NCBI RefSeq assembly: GCF_900625095.1
Contig: NZ_LR130760.1
Coordinates: forward strand, 284,301 to 348,300
DNA length: 64,000 bases
Origin: Acinetobacter ihumii
GTDB lineage: Bacteria > Pseudomonadota > Gammaproteobacteria > Pseudomonadales > Moraxellaceae
Direction of reading: 5' to 3'
Shown: positions 46,771 to 56,118 of the stretch, piece by piece
How the letters are laid out: each line of letters opens with the position of its first letter
Numbering within the stretch: the first letter of the stretch is position 1
Translations under genes and position numbers: made by a program
Notes under the pieces: model-generated
Database searches by the model: none
What the model saw: the letters and a program-made list of their open reading frames with translations, nothing else
What the model was told of the DNA's origin: nothing

Positions 46771-48402
46771 ATGAAAAAGTTTTTAAAATACCTGTTGGTA
46801 GTTATTATTATTGTTTTAATTGCAGGGCTTATTTTTTTATTCAGACCCATAAGTTCTAAACCGATTCAAACATCCAGTCAGGATCCAGTCGTTGATGTGG
46901 TACTTGTTGGTGGCGGTATTATGAGTGCAACATTGGGAACCTATCTCACCGAGCTTGAACCTCAGTGGCAAGTTCGCATGTATGAACGTCTTGATCAAGT
47001 CGGTCAGGAAAGTTCAAATGGCTTAAACAATGCTGGTACTGGTCACTCAGGCTTTATGGAAATGAATTATACCGAAGAAAAAGACGGTAAAATGGACATT
47101 TCCAAAGCAGTTAAAGTGGCTGAACAATTTGAAATTGCTAAACAATTTTGGGCATATCAAGTTAAAAATGGCGTACTAGGTCAACCTAAAAGCTTTATTA
47201 ATCCAGTTCCACATATTGCCTTTGTATGGGGTGATAACGTTCAGTTTTTAGAAAAACGTTATGCTGCCATGATCCAAAATCCTATGTTTTATGGTATGAA
47301 ATTTACCGAAAACAAAGACGAAATCAAACAATGGGCACCTTTAGTGATGACAGGTCGTGATGCATCACAAAAAGTTGCAGCAACACGGATGGATGTTGGT
47401 TCTGACGTAAACTATGGTGCAATTACCACGCAGTTGGTGAGCAATCTAAATCAGCATCCTAACTTTAAATTGGCGACCTCTACCGAAGTTACAGGCATTA
47501 GCCAAAACGCAGATAAAACATGGACGGTGGGTTTTAAAAATCTAAAAACCAATCAAGTTGATCATGTAAAAACTCGTTTTGTCTTTATCGGTGCTGGTGG
47601 TGCTTCTGTCAAATTGCTACAAATGACAGGCTTACCTGAATCGAAACAATATGCAGGTTTTCCAGTAGGTGGTGAATTCCTGATGACGGATAATCCAGCA
47701 GTTACAGCTCAACATACCGCCAAAGTCTATGGACGTGCCGACTTAGGTGCTCCGCCTATGTCCGTTCCACATATTGATACGCGTTATATTGACGGTAAAA
47801 AATATGTATTGTTTGGACCATTTGCGACTTATTCAAATAAGTTCTTAAAACAGGGAACTCAATTTGACTTGTTGAACTCAACCAACAAAAACAATGTATT
47901 GCCAATGACTGCCATTGGTTTGGAAAATCTGGATTTAGTCAAATATCTGGTCAGTCAAGTCATGATGAGTGATGCAGATCGTTTTAATGAACTGAAAAAA
48001 TACTATCCAGAAGCCAAAGTTGAGGACTGGAAGCTGAGTCAGGGCGGTCAACGTGTACAGGTCATCAAAAAAGAACCAGGCAAGCCAGCCAAGTTACAAT
48101 TTGGTACCGAAGTTTTCGTTTCTCAAGATCGTTCTGTGACTGCATTAATGGGTGCTTCACCGGGTGCGTCTACATCGCCTTACATCATGCTGGATTTAAT
48201 GGAAAAAGCATTCCCTCAACAAGTTGCAGGTAAATGGAATCCGAAGCTGCATGAGATTGTAAAATCTTATCAACAGGAATTAAGTACCAATCCTGCCCTG
48301 TTGAATGAAGTACGTCAATACACCAGTCAAACACTGGGATTGAACTACACTCCCATGAAGCAAGCTGCAATTGCCAAACCTGAAGTTGCAACCGCTGAAT
48401 AA
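46771..48402 (+). CDS. mqo: malate:quinone oxidoreductase
   Basis: This 543-residue FAD enzyme oxidises malate to oxaloacetate and reduces quinone. The FAD fold is [17 protein letters not shown], followed by [12 protein letters not shown] and the C-terminal [17 protein letters not shown]. Unusually for the family, a hydrophobic helix (about residues 4-27) precedes the catalytic domain by about 15 residues. This suggests an integral anchor instead of peripheral membrane binding. The ribosome site is weak. A strong terminator follows. The gene complements the TCA cluster at 24-38 kb. Confidence 0.95.
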   Translation: MKKFLKYLLVVIIIVLIAGLIFLFRPISSKPIQTSSQDPVVDVVLVGGGIMSATLGTYLTELEPQWQVRMYERLDQVGQESSNGLNNAGTGHSGFMEMNYTEEKDGKMDISKAVKVAEQFEIAKQFWAYQVKNGVLGQPKSFINPVPHIAFVWGDNVQFLEKRYAAMIQNPMFYGMKFTENKDEIKQWAPLVMTGRDASQKVAATRMDVGSDVNYGAITTQLVSNLNQHPNFKLATSTEVTGISQNADKTWTVGFKNLKTNQVDHVKTRFVFIGAGGASVKLLQMTGLPESKQYAGFPVGGEFLMTDNPAVTAQHTAKVYGRADLGAPPMSVPHIDTRYIDGKKYVLFGPFATYSNKFLKQGTQFDLLNSTNKNNVLPMTAIGLENLDLVKYLVSQVMMSDADRFNELKKYYPEAKVEDWKLSQGGQRVQVIKKEPGKPAKLQFGTEVFVSQDRSVTALMGASPGASTSPYIMLDLMEKAFPQQVAGKWNPKLHEIVKSYQQELSTNPALLNEVRQYTSQTLGLNYTPMKQAAIAKPEVATAE

Positions 48403-48421
48403 TTAAACCGCTGTAAATACT

Positions 48422-48450
48422 AAAGGATGAGTTTCGACTCATCCTTTTTT
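48422..48450 (+). terminator. Rho-independent terminator of mqo
   Basis: An 11-bp stem AAAGGATGAGT / ACTCATCCTTT closed by a TTCG loop, with a run of six T, lies 19 nt after the mqo stop. Confidence 0.9.
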
Positions 48451-48746
48451 GTTGACATAGTTTGCTAAGCGGGGAAATTTTAATCCAAAGACATTCAGGC
48501 ATCTTCCAAAGAACATAAGCCCTATTCTTTAAATATACTTGCTCTCATTGCTCCCATTTAAGTACAAAACCCAATGAAGCATGGTACAACATGAACAATG
48601 AGTATAAAAAATGATAAAACGAACATAACAACGATGAAAAAATCAACAAGCGTTATACATTATTTACATCCAAAAAATAGAAGTCATGATTTAAAAGGAT
48701 TATTCTGATCACAAGTTTTCATACTAGCAGGAAGATAAATTTGGCT
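48451..48746. other. AT-rich gap downstream of mqo
   Basis: About 300 bp with no gene or clear site. It presumably contains the promoter of the small membrane-protein gene. Confidence 0.4.
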
Positions 48747-49232
48747 ATGTCAAAAGTAAGTGACGTTTCGCATAAACTTTATGCAGCATTGTATTTTCTA
48801 ATCGTGGCAATGATTGGAATTTACTGTGCTTTAAACGCAACTTATAACGTGATTATTGGTGGTACGCCTTTTTATTTTTTTGCTGTTTTGGTGCTTGCAC
48901 TACAAAGTATTTTCGCTTTACGTAATTCTGAAAGAAGTCGCAATTTGGCAGGGCTTGGCTTATTGGTTTTAGTGGTAGGTTTAGTATATACCTACGGGTT
49001 TATGTTTCTGACTCATCTTAAAGCCGTCGTTCTTATTCCTTCAATTTGTCTGACTGTATTTGGCTTACCGTCTATTTATCAGCATCCTCATCGTCTTTAC
49101 ATTTTGAAAATCGTGTTTATTGTTGCGCTCATTGCCTTAGCAGCAGTGCAATATTATGAACTTGATATGCTAAAAGGCTATTATGATTCGCTTCCGAATG
49201 CAGGAAGCTGGCAACAATATGGGGCGTTATAG
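48747..49232 (+). CDS. small hypothetical integral membrane protein
   Basis: This 161-residue protein is almost entirely hydrophobic, with about five helices (residues 11-31, 35-54, 66-84, 88-105 and 117-137). No known family is recognised. The start is ambiguous. AGGAAG lies 12 nt before the ATG at 48747, but 6 nt before an in-frame TTG at 48741, which would add two residues. It stands alone. Confidence 0.65.
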   Translation: MSKVSDVSHKLYAALYFLIVAMIGIYCALNATYNVIIGGTPFYFFAVLVLALQSIFALRNSERSRNLAGLGLLVLVVGLVYTYGFMFLTHLKAVVLIPSICLTVFGLPSIYQHPHRLYILKIVFIVALIALAAVQYYELDMLKGYYDSLPNAGSWQQYGAL

Positions 49233-49300
49233 TCGCTCGCCCCACTAGCTGAAAAATATTGATTTTATTCAAAAATTAGTCATCATCCTGTATCACACAG

Positions 49301-50449
49301 CTAAAAATACTTTAACCATGTCATGTGCTTATGACTATGTTTAAAATTTGAAAATGCTTTCACCACGGGATAAAGCGCAAAAGTCAGTACGATGCTGATT
49401 AGCCAGAGCTGAGTCACATTTGAAACAGAAAAATAGCCTGATACACCCGTTCCCCAGCGCATGACACAGAACACATATAAAAGCTTTAACACATATAAAT
49501 GCAGTAAATAAAAGAACATTGGTACAGAACCGAATACCCCTAATACCCGAGTAAACCTTGCCTGAACGAGTCGTTCAAATGCAACGAGCACAATCAGCCC
49601 AATTCCTATATTGCATAAAATAAAAAGTAGCGACGGTGGATACTTGGTGAGATTAAAAAAGCTCATTAGAGTTAAATGATATGAATCGTAAATTTGCCAT
49701 GGTCGATCACCATAGACATTGATCCAGCGTAGCAGTACAAATAACAATACACTGGATAGACCTATCCCGATTAAATAGCGATCACGTTGCTGCGTACTGA
49801 ACTTAGGCTGAAAAAACTGTCCTAGAACATAGCCGATAAAAATTATCCCAATCCATGGTAATACTGGATAGGAGGTTCGGATACGCAATGTGTTCAATTC
49901 AATCCAGCCACGCTGATGTAGAATCAACCAGAGATGCTCAAGAATCGGAATGCCTTTAAAACTCGAATGATCCAATACGTTATGCCCAAAAATGATCAAT
50001 AATCCAAGACTGAGCAGAATCTTTTTCGACCATCCAATGCACAGTGCCAAAACCACCATACTCAGACCGATTGCCCAAATGACCTGCAAATAAATCACAT
50101 TGGGTGGAAAAGTGGCTGTCCATGCAAAATTGACCAATGTCAGTTCTAGTCCAATTAAAAACAAACCACGCTTGAGTAAAAAATCTCGAGTCTGCTCAAT
50201 ACTTTGACTTTTTAGCTGAAACAAATAAGCAGACATGCCAGTCAGTAATACAAAAACTGGCGCACATAAATGTGCCAATATCCGACTCCAGAACAATGCT
50301 GGTTCAGTTTCCGTAACCTGCATGGGGTCACTGACCTGCTGATGTAAATAAAATGTCTCGCGTACATGATCGAGTAGCATGATCAAAATCACCAAACCGC
50401 GTAAAGCGTCGATTGAATGCAGTCGAGAAATAGGAGTGATTTTAGTCAT
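49301..50449 (-). CDS. DUF1624 family membrane protein
   Basis: This 382-residue protein has about ten membrane helices. It starts with the family motif SIDALRGLVILIMLLDHVRE, related to heparan-alpha-glucosaminide acetyltransferase-like proteins. That suggests transmembrane acyl transfer, but no substrate can be given. The start codon lies 76 bp from that of the divergent siderophore receptor. Confidence 0.85.
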   Translation of the reverse strand: MTKITPISRLHSIDALRGLVILIMLLDHVRETFYLHQQVSDPMQVTETEPALFWSRILAHLCAPVFVLLTGMSAYLFQLKSQSIEQTRDFLLKRGLFLIGLELTLVNFAWTATFPPNVIYLQVIWAIGLSMVVLALCIGWSKKILLSLGLLIIFGHNVLDHSSFKGIPILEHLWLILHQRGWIELNTLRIRTSYPVLPWIGIIFIGYVLGQFFQPKFSTQQRDRYLIGIGLSSVLLFVLLRWINVYGDRPWQIYDSYHLTLMSFFNLTKYPPSLLFILCNIGIGLIVLVAFERLVQARFTRVLGVFGSVPMFFYLLHLYVLKLLYVFCVMRWGTGVSGYFSVSNVTQLWLISIVLTFALYPVVKAFSNFKHSHKHMTWLKYF

Positions 50450-50473
50450 GACTTTGATTAAATGGCGCTTAAG

Positions 50474-50491
50474 AAATGTTATACTATTTCA
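50474..50491 (+). promoter_or_regulatory. possible -10 and Fur-like dyad of the receptor operon
   Basis: TATACT (50481-50486) is a good -10. It is centred within an imperfect dyad GAAAT-N8-ATTTC, a position where Fur commonly binds. The match to a Fur consensus is weak. Confidence 0.3.
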
Positions 50492-50525
50492 CTTATTATT
50501 TTTTGTCTTGTTAATTGAGGGATTT

Positions 50526-52628
50526 ATGCAGCATAAATATTGTTTGCTGTCGTCATTGATTGGTTTTTCTACGATTTCTAGCCTCAGTTGGGCTGATTCT
50601 GCTCCGAATGTTCTTTCTACCATTACCTTACAAGCCAATCAAAATCTGGAAGATCCACAAATCTCCACAGCCTCGACCAAATTTGCACATGACGTTTTAG
50701 ATATTCCGTTTAGTCGTAGCTCTCTTTCTCAAGACATTTTAAAACAACAAGATAGCCAGCGTATTGAAGATGCCATTCATCTGGTGAGTGGTGTATTTGC
50801 ACAAAATAATTATGGCGGTGGTTTTTGGGACAATTACTCTTTTCGTGGTTTTGCTACAGATCCTAATTTGGGCGCAGCCAGTATCCGCAATGGTTTAAGC
50901 CTCAATCGTGGACTGAGCGCACCACGCGATATGGTCAATATTGAATCTCTTGATTTTTTAAAAGGCCCCGCAGCAGCCTTATATGGTCGTGGTGAACTCG
51001 GCGGACTGTTAAATATCACCACCAAAAAACCACAATGGCAGCCGCAAGGACAAATCTATTTACGCGCCAATACCGATGAGCAATATCGGGGTAGCTTTGA
51101 ATATACTGCCCCACTGAATGATCAACTGGCCTATCGTTTTGCAATGGCACATGAAGACAATCAAAGCTTTCGTGATGAAGTCAGCAGTGATCGCTGGTTT
51201 TTTTCACCACAGTTAAGCTGGAAAATATCGGATCACACACAACTGGATTTTGACAGTGAAATCACTCAGCAAAAAGGAACCTTTGATCGTGGGATAAGTG
51301 CCTATCAAGGTCAAATTCTAATGAATCCAAAAACCTTTACAGGTGAACCAGACGATGGTGACATGAAAGTCAGTGATCAGTTTTATCAACTGCGTCTGGC
51401 GCATGAATGGAATGATGACTGGAACCTCAATAGTGCTGTCAGTTATAAACAAGGCTCAATGAAAGGTTTTTCAACTGAGCCAAAATCATTTGAAGCAGAC
51501 GGTGAAACTTTAAATCGACAACGCCGCTATCGGGATTATTTCACTAAAGATCTATTGGCGCAGGCTGAACTGTTAGGAAAAGTGAATACGAATTGGGCGC
51601 GTCATGAAATTCTAATCAGCACTGAAGCAGGACAACTGACTTCAGACCAGTATCAATTACGTTGTGATTATAAATATTCTGGTGCGAGATACTGCATCAA
51701 TCAAATCAACGTGTATCAACCCGAATATGGACTCTATTTGCCAAGCATGGGCTTACAAACCAATACCCGAGAACAGCAGGACTATTTTGCACTCAATCTT
51801 CAGGATCAAATGTTTTTGAATGATCAATGGAGTGTGTTAATCGGAACTCGTTTTGATCAAGTCAAACAGTCACTAGATAATTACAAAGCCAATAGCGCCA
51901 CAGATAAAACCTTTTATCAAGCCTCACCGCGTGCGGGTATCAATTATAAATGGAATGATCAGCTTTCGTTCTATACTAACTATAGCCGCTCTTTTGCCAT
52001 GAATAGTGGTACAGACGCGAGTGAGCAAGTGTTTGATCCCGAAAAAGGTGAAAGTTATGAGGTCGGAACGAAATATCAGTTCAATGAGCAATCCCTCATT
52101 AGTCTCGCCTTATTTCATATGAAAAAACGTAATGTGCTGACCACTGATCCCAACGATGCAAATTATCAATATGCCGCAGGTGAAGCTTTAAGTCGTGGTG
52201 TTGAGCTGGATCTACAAAGCCAACTAACAGACCGACTGCATATATTGGCAAACTATAGCTATACCGATGCTGAAATTCATAAAGACACCACGATTGCCAA
52301 GGGCACTGCACTCAATAATATTCCTCGCCATAGCGGCAATCTGGCACTAGACTATGTGATTTTACAGCAGGCTGCCAGCAAAGCAGGCATTGGTGGCAAT
52401 GTGCAATATGTCGGGAAACGGAATGGGACGCAAAGCACTGGTTTTGAATTACCCGATTATACTTTGGTCAATTTAAATGCCTATTATGAACCGAATAGCC
52501 AGTTACGTTATCAACTCAATGTGAATAACTTATTTGATCAAACCTATTATGTGGAAAGTTATAGCGACATGTGGATACAACCAGGTGATCCATTAAATGC
52601 ATCGCTCTCGGTACAATGGACATTCTAA
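50526..52628 (+). CDS. TonB-dependent siderophore receptor
   Basis: This 700-residue outer-membrane receptor has a signal peptide (about 1-24, cut near SLSWA|DS). The TonB-box area VLSTITLQAN is followed by a plug domain (about 55-165, with DMVNIESLDFLKGPAAALYG and GELGGLLNITTKKP). A 22-strand barrel ends in VQWTF with a terminal Phe. The ATG has GAGGG 5 nt upstream; longer in-frame starts are not credible. It heads an operon with a lipoprotein, permease, ATPase and GNAT. The barrel pattern fits hydroxamate or catecholate siderophores; the ligand is unknown. Confidence 0.92.
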   Translation: MQHKYCLLSSLIGFSTISSLSWADSAPNVLSTITLQANQNLEDPQISTASTKFAHDVLDIPFSRSSLSQDILKQQDSQRIEDAIHLVSGVFAQNNYGGGFWDNYSFRGFATDPNLGAASIRNGLSLNRGLSAPRDMVNIESLDFLKGPAAALYGRGELGGLLNITTKKPQWQPQGQIYLRANTDEQYRGSFEYTAPLNDQLAYRFAMAHEDNQSFRDEVSSDRWFFSPQLSWKISDHTQLDFDSEITQQKGTFDRGISAYQGQILMNPKTFTGEPDDGDMKVSDQFYQLRLAHEWNDDWNLNSAVSYKQGSMKGFSTEPKSFEADGETLNRQRRYRDYFTKDLLAQAELLGKVNTNWARHEILISTEAGQLTSDQYQLRCDYKYSGARYCINQINVYQPEYGLYLPSMGLQTNTREQQDYFALNLQDQMFLNDQWSVLIGTRFDQVKQSLDNYKANSATDKTFYQASPRAGINYKWNDQLSFYTNYSRSFAMNSGTDASEQVFDPEKGESYEVGTKYQFNEQSLISLALFHMKKRNVLTTDPNDANYQYAAGEALSRGVELDLQSQLTDRLHILANYSYTDAEIHKDTTIAKGTALNNIPRHSGNLALDYVILQQAASKAGIGGNVQYVGKRNGTQSTGFELPDYTLVNLNAYYEPNSQLRYQLNVNNLFDQTYYVESYSDMWIQPGDPLNASLSVQWTF

Positions 52629-52632
52629 GTTG

Positions 52633-53709
52633 ATGCGGTCTCGGTTTTCATTCTCAAAAGGAATCACGCTCGGCAGTTGTTGGTTTTTGGGAATGATCTT
52701 AACAGCTTGTCAGCCTCAAACTGTTTCAGAAAACAAGCAGTCCTTAGAGATTAAATCGACTCAGGCAACAGCATCACCTTCTATTCTCAGTGTGGTTGAT
52801 TCTTCTGGTCACACTGTCAAATTAAATCATCCTGCCCAACGTATTGTGTGCCTATTTGAATCAGGCTGTGACGGTTTATATATGCTGAATCAGGGCAGTA
52901 AAATTGTCGGTATTCCAGCAGAAATTTATCAGCAGCCCATGTTGTATCAAGCCTATTCGATTTTAGATTCACGCATTCAAGCCAAACAAATTCAAAGCCC
53001 CTCACAAGGCAGTCATGCCACCAATATCGAAAGTCTGTTATTGCTGCAACCTGATTTAGTCATCATGGGCGGTGGAGAAAAACAAACCATTGCCCTATTA
53101 CGTAAATTAGGTATCGCGGTTTATATTATGGAATCTTCGACCTATGCACAGGTTAAAGAAGAATTATCTGAAATAGCCATTTTAACTGCGGCCACGACAC
53201 GTGCAAATAAAATCCTGCACTATTCAGATCAAAAAATTGCGGAAATCCAGCGTAATACTACAAAACAACCGCATCGACAAAGCATTTATTATGCATGGTC
53301 AGGTGGGCGCATTTTTTCAACCTCTGGCACTGAGTCGATTACCAATGATTTTATCGAATTGGCAGGTGCTAAAAATATTGTTCAAACCAAGACCAATCAA
53401 CCCAATGTCAATCCAGAAACCTTGATCGAATGGAATCCTGATAATATTGTACTCTGGAATACAGATCCGCAACTGATTTATCAACGTCCTGAATTACGCC
53501 TACTGAAAGCAGTGCAACAACGTAAAGTGTTTAATTTGAATCCAGCTTTTATCTATAATCCGCATACGATTAAAATTGTGCTCACTGCCCTGTACTTGCA
53601 TGAACAGGTTTATGCTCAGCCCAAATCCCGCACCATGCAAGACACTCAATATGACATGCTTAACATGTTATATGGTTCTAAAGCAGCACAGGCACTGATC
53701 TCACCATGA
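52633..53709 (+). CDS. ABC substrate-binding lipoprotein, siderophore/cobalamin type
   Basis: This 358-residue class III binding protein (FecB/BtuF-like) has a lipoprotein signal: the lipobox LTAC puts the lipid-modified Cys near residue 26. The mature part starts with SVVDSSGHTVKLNHPAQRIVCL and ends with a helix and a second lobe. It lies 4 nt after the receptor stop with no clear ribosome site, so translation is probably coupled. Its stop overlaps the permease start as ATGA. It hands the siderophore to the permease. Confidence 0.88.
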   Translation: MRSRFSFSKGITLGSCWFLGMILTACQPQTVSENKQSLEIKSTQATASPSILSVVDSSGHTVKLNHPAQRIVCLFESGCDGLYMLNQGSKIVGIPAEIYQQPMLYQAYSILDSRIQAKQIQSPSQGSHATNIESLLLLQPDLVIMGGGEKQTIALLRKLGIAVYIMESSTYAQVKEELSEIAILTAATTRANKILHYSDQKIAEIQRNTTKQPHRQSIYYAWSGGRIFSTSGTESITNDFIELAGAKNIVQTKTNQPNVNPETLIEWNPDNIVLWNTDPQLIYQRPELRLLKAVQQRKVFNLNPAFIYNPHTIKIVLTALYLHEQVYAQPKSRTMQDTQYDMLNMLYGSKAAQALISP

Positions 53710-54770
53710 AACTCACCTCACTCATGAATATGATGCGTGCTGAATCTATTACACAGTTAAGTCCATTCGTTCGTTATAGTGGCTTTATTGTCTTAGCTGT
53801 TCTGTGTCTATTTTGCTCATTATTAATTGGGCCTAGTCATGTATTGGGTTATCAGGATTATCTGCTCTGGTTCTGGCAAACTCTATTTGGTGGAAGTTAT
53901 ATCGCTTCCGAACAATATGCTCTGATGCAAAACATTCTTTGGAATGTACGTCTCCCTCGAATCCTACTCACCTTTATGGTCGGTGCTGCACTGGCAACCG
54001 CAGGCAATGGTTTACAAGCTTTATTTCGTAATCCATTGGTCGATTCTTATGTTCTTGGTATTTCTTCTGGGGCTGCATTTGGTGCAGCACTGGCTTTGTC
54101 TTTTAACTTAAATTCTCCCAATTTACTGGCGTTTATTTTTGGTATTTCGGCTGTGCTGCTGACCTACTTATTTGCCTATCAAAAACAGGAACAGCAAACC
54201 TCTTTGGTCATGATTATTTTGGCAGGTATGATTGTATCGGGACTATTTTTGGCTGGTTTGACCATCATTCAATACATCAGTGATCCTTTTAAATTACAAG
54301 CCATTGTACAATGGACGATGGGCAATCTGCATCAGGCCAATTGGGACAAAGTACAATATGCTGTTTTACCGATTTCAATTGGGTTGCTTGGACTGTTTTT
54401 AATGCGTTGGCGACTCAATTTACTGGCACTCGGTACTGAAGAAGCGCAAGCTGTGGGCATTAATCCCAAATGGGAACAAATCTTGCTGATTGGACTCGTC
54501 ACCTTATGCACCTCTGCTTCCGTGGCTGCCGCAGGAATTATTAGTTTATATGGTTTATTTATGCCGCATATTGTGAGGATGTTGGTTGGACCTGACCATC
54601 GTGCCACCATTCCTTGCAACATGATAATGGGCGGTTGTTTCTTATTATTGATTGATAATTTTTCACGTGTTTTACTGAGTTTTGAAATCCCGATTGGAAT
54701 TTTTACCATGCTACTTGGCGCCCCTTTCTTTTTATTACTCATGAAAAGCCAAAGGATGAATTGGTCATGA
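53706..54770 (+). CDS. FecCD-family ABC permease
   Basis: This 354-residue inner-membrane permease has about nine to ten helices. Family signatures are VRLPRILLTFMVGAALATAG and RNPLVDSYVLGISSGAAFGA (about 79-125) and GLFMPHIVRMLVGPDHR (about 280-296). It is a homodimeric channel for siderophores or related chelates. The stop overlaps the ATPase start as ATGA. Confidence 0.93.
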   Translation: MKLTSLMNMMRAESITQLSPFVRYSGFIVLAVLCLFCSLLIGPSHVLGYQDYLLWFWQTLFGGSYIASEQYALMQNILWNVRLPRILLTFMVGAALATAGNGLQALFRNPLVDSYVLGISSGAAFGAALALSFNLNSPNLLAFIFGISAVLLTYLFAYQKQEQQTSLVMIILAGMIVSGLFLAGLTIIQYISDPFKLQAIVQWTMGNLHQANWDKVQYAVLPISIGLLGLFLMRWRLNLLALGTEEAQAVGINPKWEQILLIGLVTLCTSASVAAAGIISLYGLFMPHIVRMLVGPDHRATIPCNMIMGGCFLLLIDNFSRVLLSFEIPIGIFTMLLGAPFFLLLMKSQRMNWS

Positions 54771-55531
54771 TCCATATTCATCAGTTGAACTTTGCTTATG
54801 GGCAAAAACAGGTGCTTAAAAATATCGATCTGGCCTTTCCCGAACATCAATTTTCTGTGATTTTGGGCCGTAATGGTTGTGGTAAATCCACGCTATTTAG
54901 ATTGATGGCAGGTCTGGAACCCTTACAAAGCGGCAGTATTTTATATCACAGCAAAAGCCTAAATCAGTACAAAGGCAAGCATCGCGCTGAACTTCTAGGC
55001 TTTTTACCCCAATTTCATAAAACCGTTTTTCCGTTTCAAGTCAAAGATGTGGTTTTGACAGGACGTGCTGCATTTAGCCATTTTCATCCGACCAAGCAAG
55101 ATGAATATTTGGTAGATCAGGCATTGGAAGAATTGGACATCAGTCATTTAAAACATCGACCATACACCGAACTTTCTGGCGGTGAACGTCAATTAGTGAT
55201 GATTGCCCGTATATTGGTACAAGCACCCAAAGTGATTTTACTGGATGAACCTACCAATCATCTGGATGTGTATTATCAGTCGTATTTGATGAAAAAATTA
55301 CGTCAACTTTCTCGCCAGAACTATACCGTAATTGCGATTATGCATGATCCTAATCTGGCTTTTTTATTTGCCGATGAACTATTTTTTATGCGTCAGCATG
55401 AAATTATTCGACCAGAATCACGCCAACGTCTGACCGATCCTGTCTTTTTAAAAAGTGTTTACGATGTCGAATTTCATGAAGCCATGATTCAGGATAAAAC
55501 CATTGTGGTGCCAGATTACTCATGGCTTTAG
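54767..55531 (+). CDS. ABC transporter ATP-binding protein, FecE/BtuD type
   Basis: This 254-residue ATPase has Walker A GRNGCGKST (about 36-44), the signature LSGGERQLV (about 138-146) and Walker B VILLDEPTNH (about 158-167), with the H-loop in IMHDPNL. I chose the ATG that overlaps the permease stop; an in-frame TTG lies two codons earlier. It energises the permease. The C-terminal ~30 residues carry the usual sequence of iron-chelate importers. It overlaps the GNAT start by 10 nt. Confidence 0.94.
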   Translation: MIHIHQLNFAYGQKQVLKNIDLAFPEHQFSVILGRNGCGKSTLFRLMAGLEPLQSGSILYHSKSLNQYKGKHRAELLGFLPQFHKTVFPFQVKDVVLTGRAAFSHFHPTKQDEYLVDQALEELDISHLKHRPYTELSGGERQLVMIARILVQAPKVILLDEPTNHLDVYYQSYLMKKLRQLSRQNYTVIAIMHDPNLAFLFADELFFMRQHEIIRPESRQRLTDPVFLKSVYDVEFHEAMIQDKTIVVPDYSWL

Positions 55532-56016
55532 TGATTGAGCCCTTACAGCAAATTGATCTACAGCAAGCGACTGAATTTGCTATTTATACACGCCAATTAC
55601 TTTTTCCAGAAGTCTATCAGTCTAAGCTGCCGCATGATCTGATTCATTTTAGTCAAACTTATCTTGAGCATCTGCAAGGCGCATGTTTTGTAGTGAAAGA
55701 TCTCAACAAAATTATTGGGATGGTGGCATATCGAGCTTATAACCATCGTTTTCAATTAGACTTGCCTAAAAATAGTGTTGAAGTGGTTAAACTATTCATA
55801 CAGCCTGAATATCGCCGTCAAGGTTTAGCATCACAACTGTGCCAAGCCTTATTTCAACATGCTGAACAACATCATATTCAACATTTTTATCTACATACCC
55901 ATCCTTTTTTACCTGCTGCCGAATATTTCTGGCAAAAACAGGGGTTTCATGTCATTCATCGTGAATGGTTACAGCACTACGATACCATTCATATGTTTAA
56001 AACAAAAAGTTGCTGA
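55522..56016 (+). CDS. GNAT N-acetyltransferase linked to siderophore uptake
   Basis: This 164-residue protein has the acetyl-CoA-binding GNAT motif VVKLFIQPEYRRQGLASQLC (about 92-111) and a typical C-terminal EYFWQKQGF. It overlaps the ATPase gene by 10 nt, so it belongs to the uptake operon. The context suggests acetylation of the imported siderophore or its breakdown product, or of a precursor or antibiotic. That is inference; the family acts on many small amines and proteins. Confidence 0.85.
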   Translation: MALVIEPLQQIDLQQATEFAIYTRQLLFPEVYQSKLPHDLIHFSQTYLEHLQGACFVVKDLNKIIGMVAYRAYNHRFQLDLPKNSVEVVKLFIQPEYRRQGLASQLCQALFQHAEQHHIQHFYLHTHPFLPAAEYFWQKQGFHVIHREWLQHYDTIHMFKTKSC

Positions 56017-56050
56017 TGATTCTCTCGTCATCTTCATTAAAATTATAAAT

Positions 56051-56088
56051 AAAAAAGACCATAAAATCGGGCTGCTGATTTTATGGTC
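56051..56088. terminator. terminator between the GNAT and porin genes
   Basis: A 12-bp perfect stem GACCATAAAATC / GATTTTATGGTC with an 8-nt loop is flanked on the left by six A. On the minus strand this is a strong terminator for the porin; on the plus strand it would be weaker for the uptake operon. Confidence 0.85.
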
Positions 56089-56118
56089 ATAAACTGAAAA
56101 ATATTGAGAAAAAATTCT

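Noticed and set aside
55859-56092. Plus-strand frame over the GNAT end
   Set aside because: A shifted frame inside the GNAT gene that runs through the terminator.
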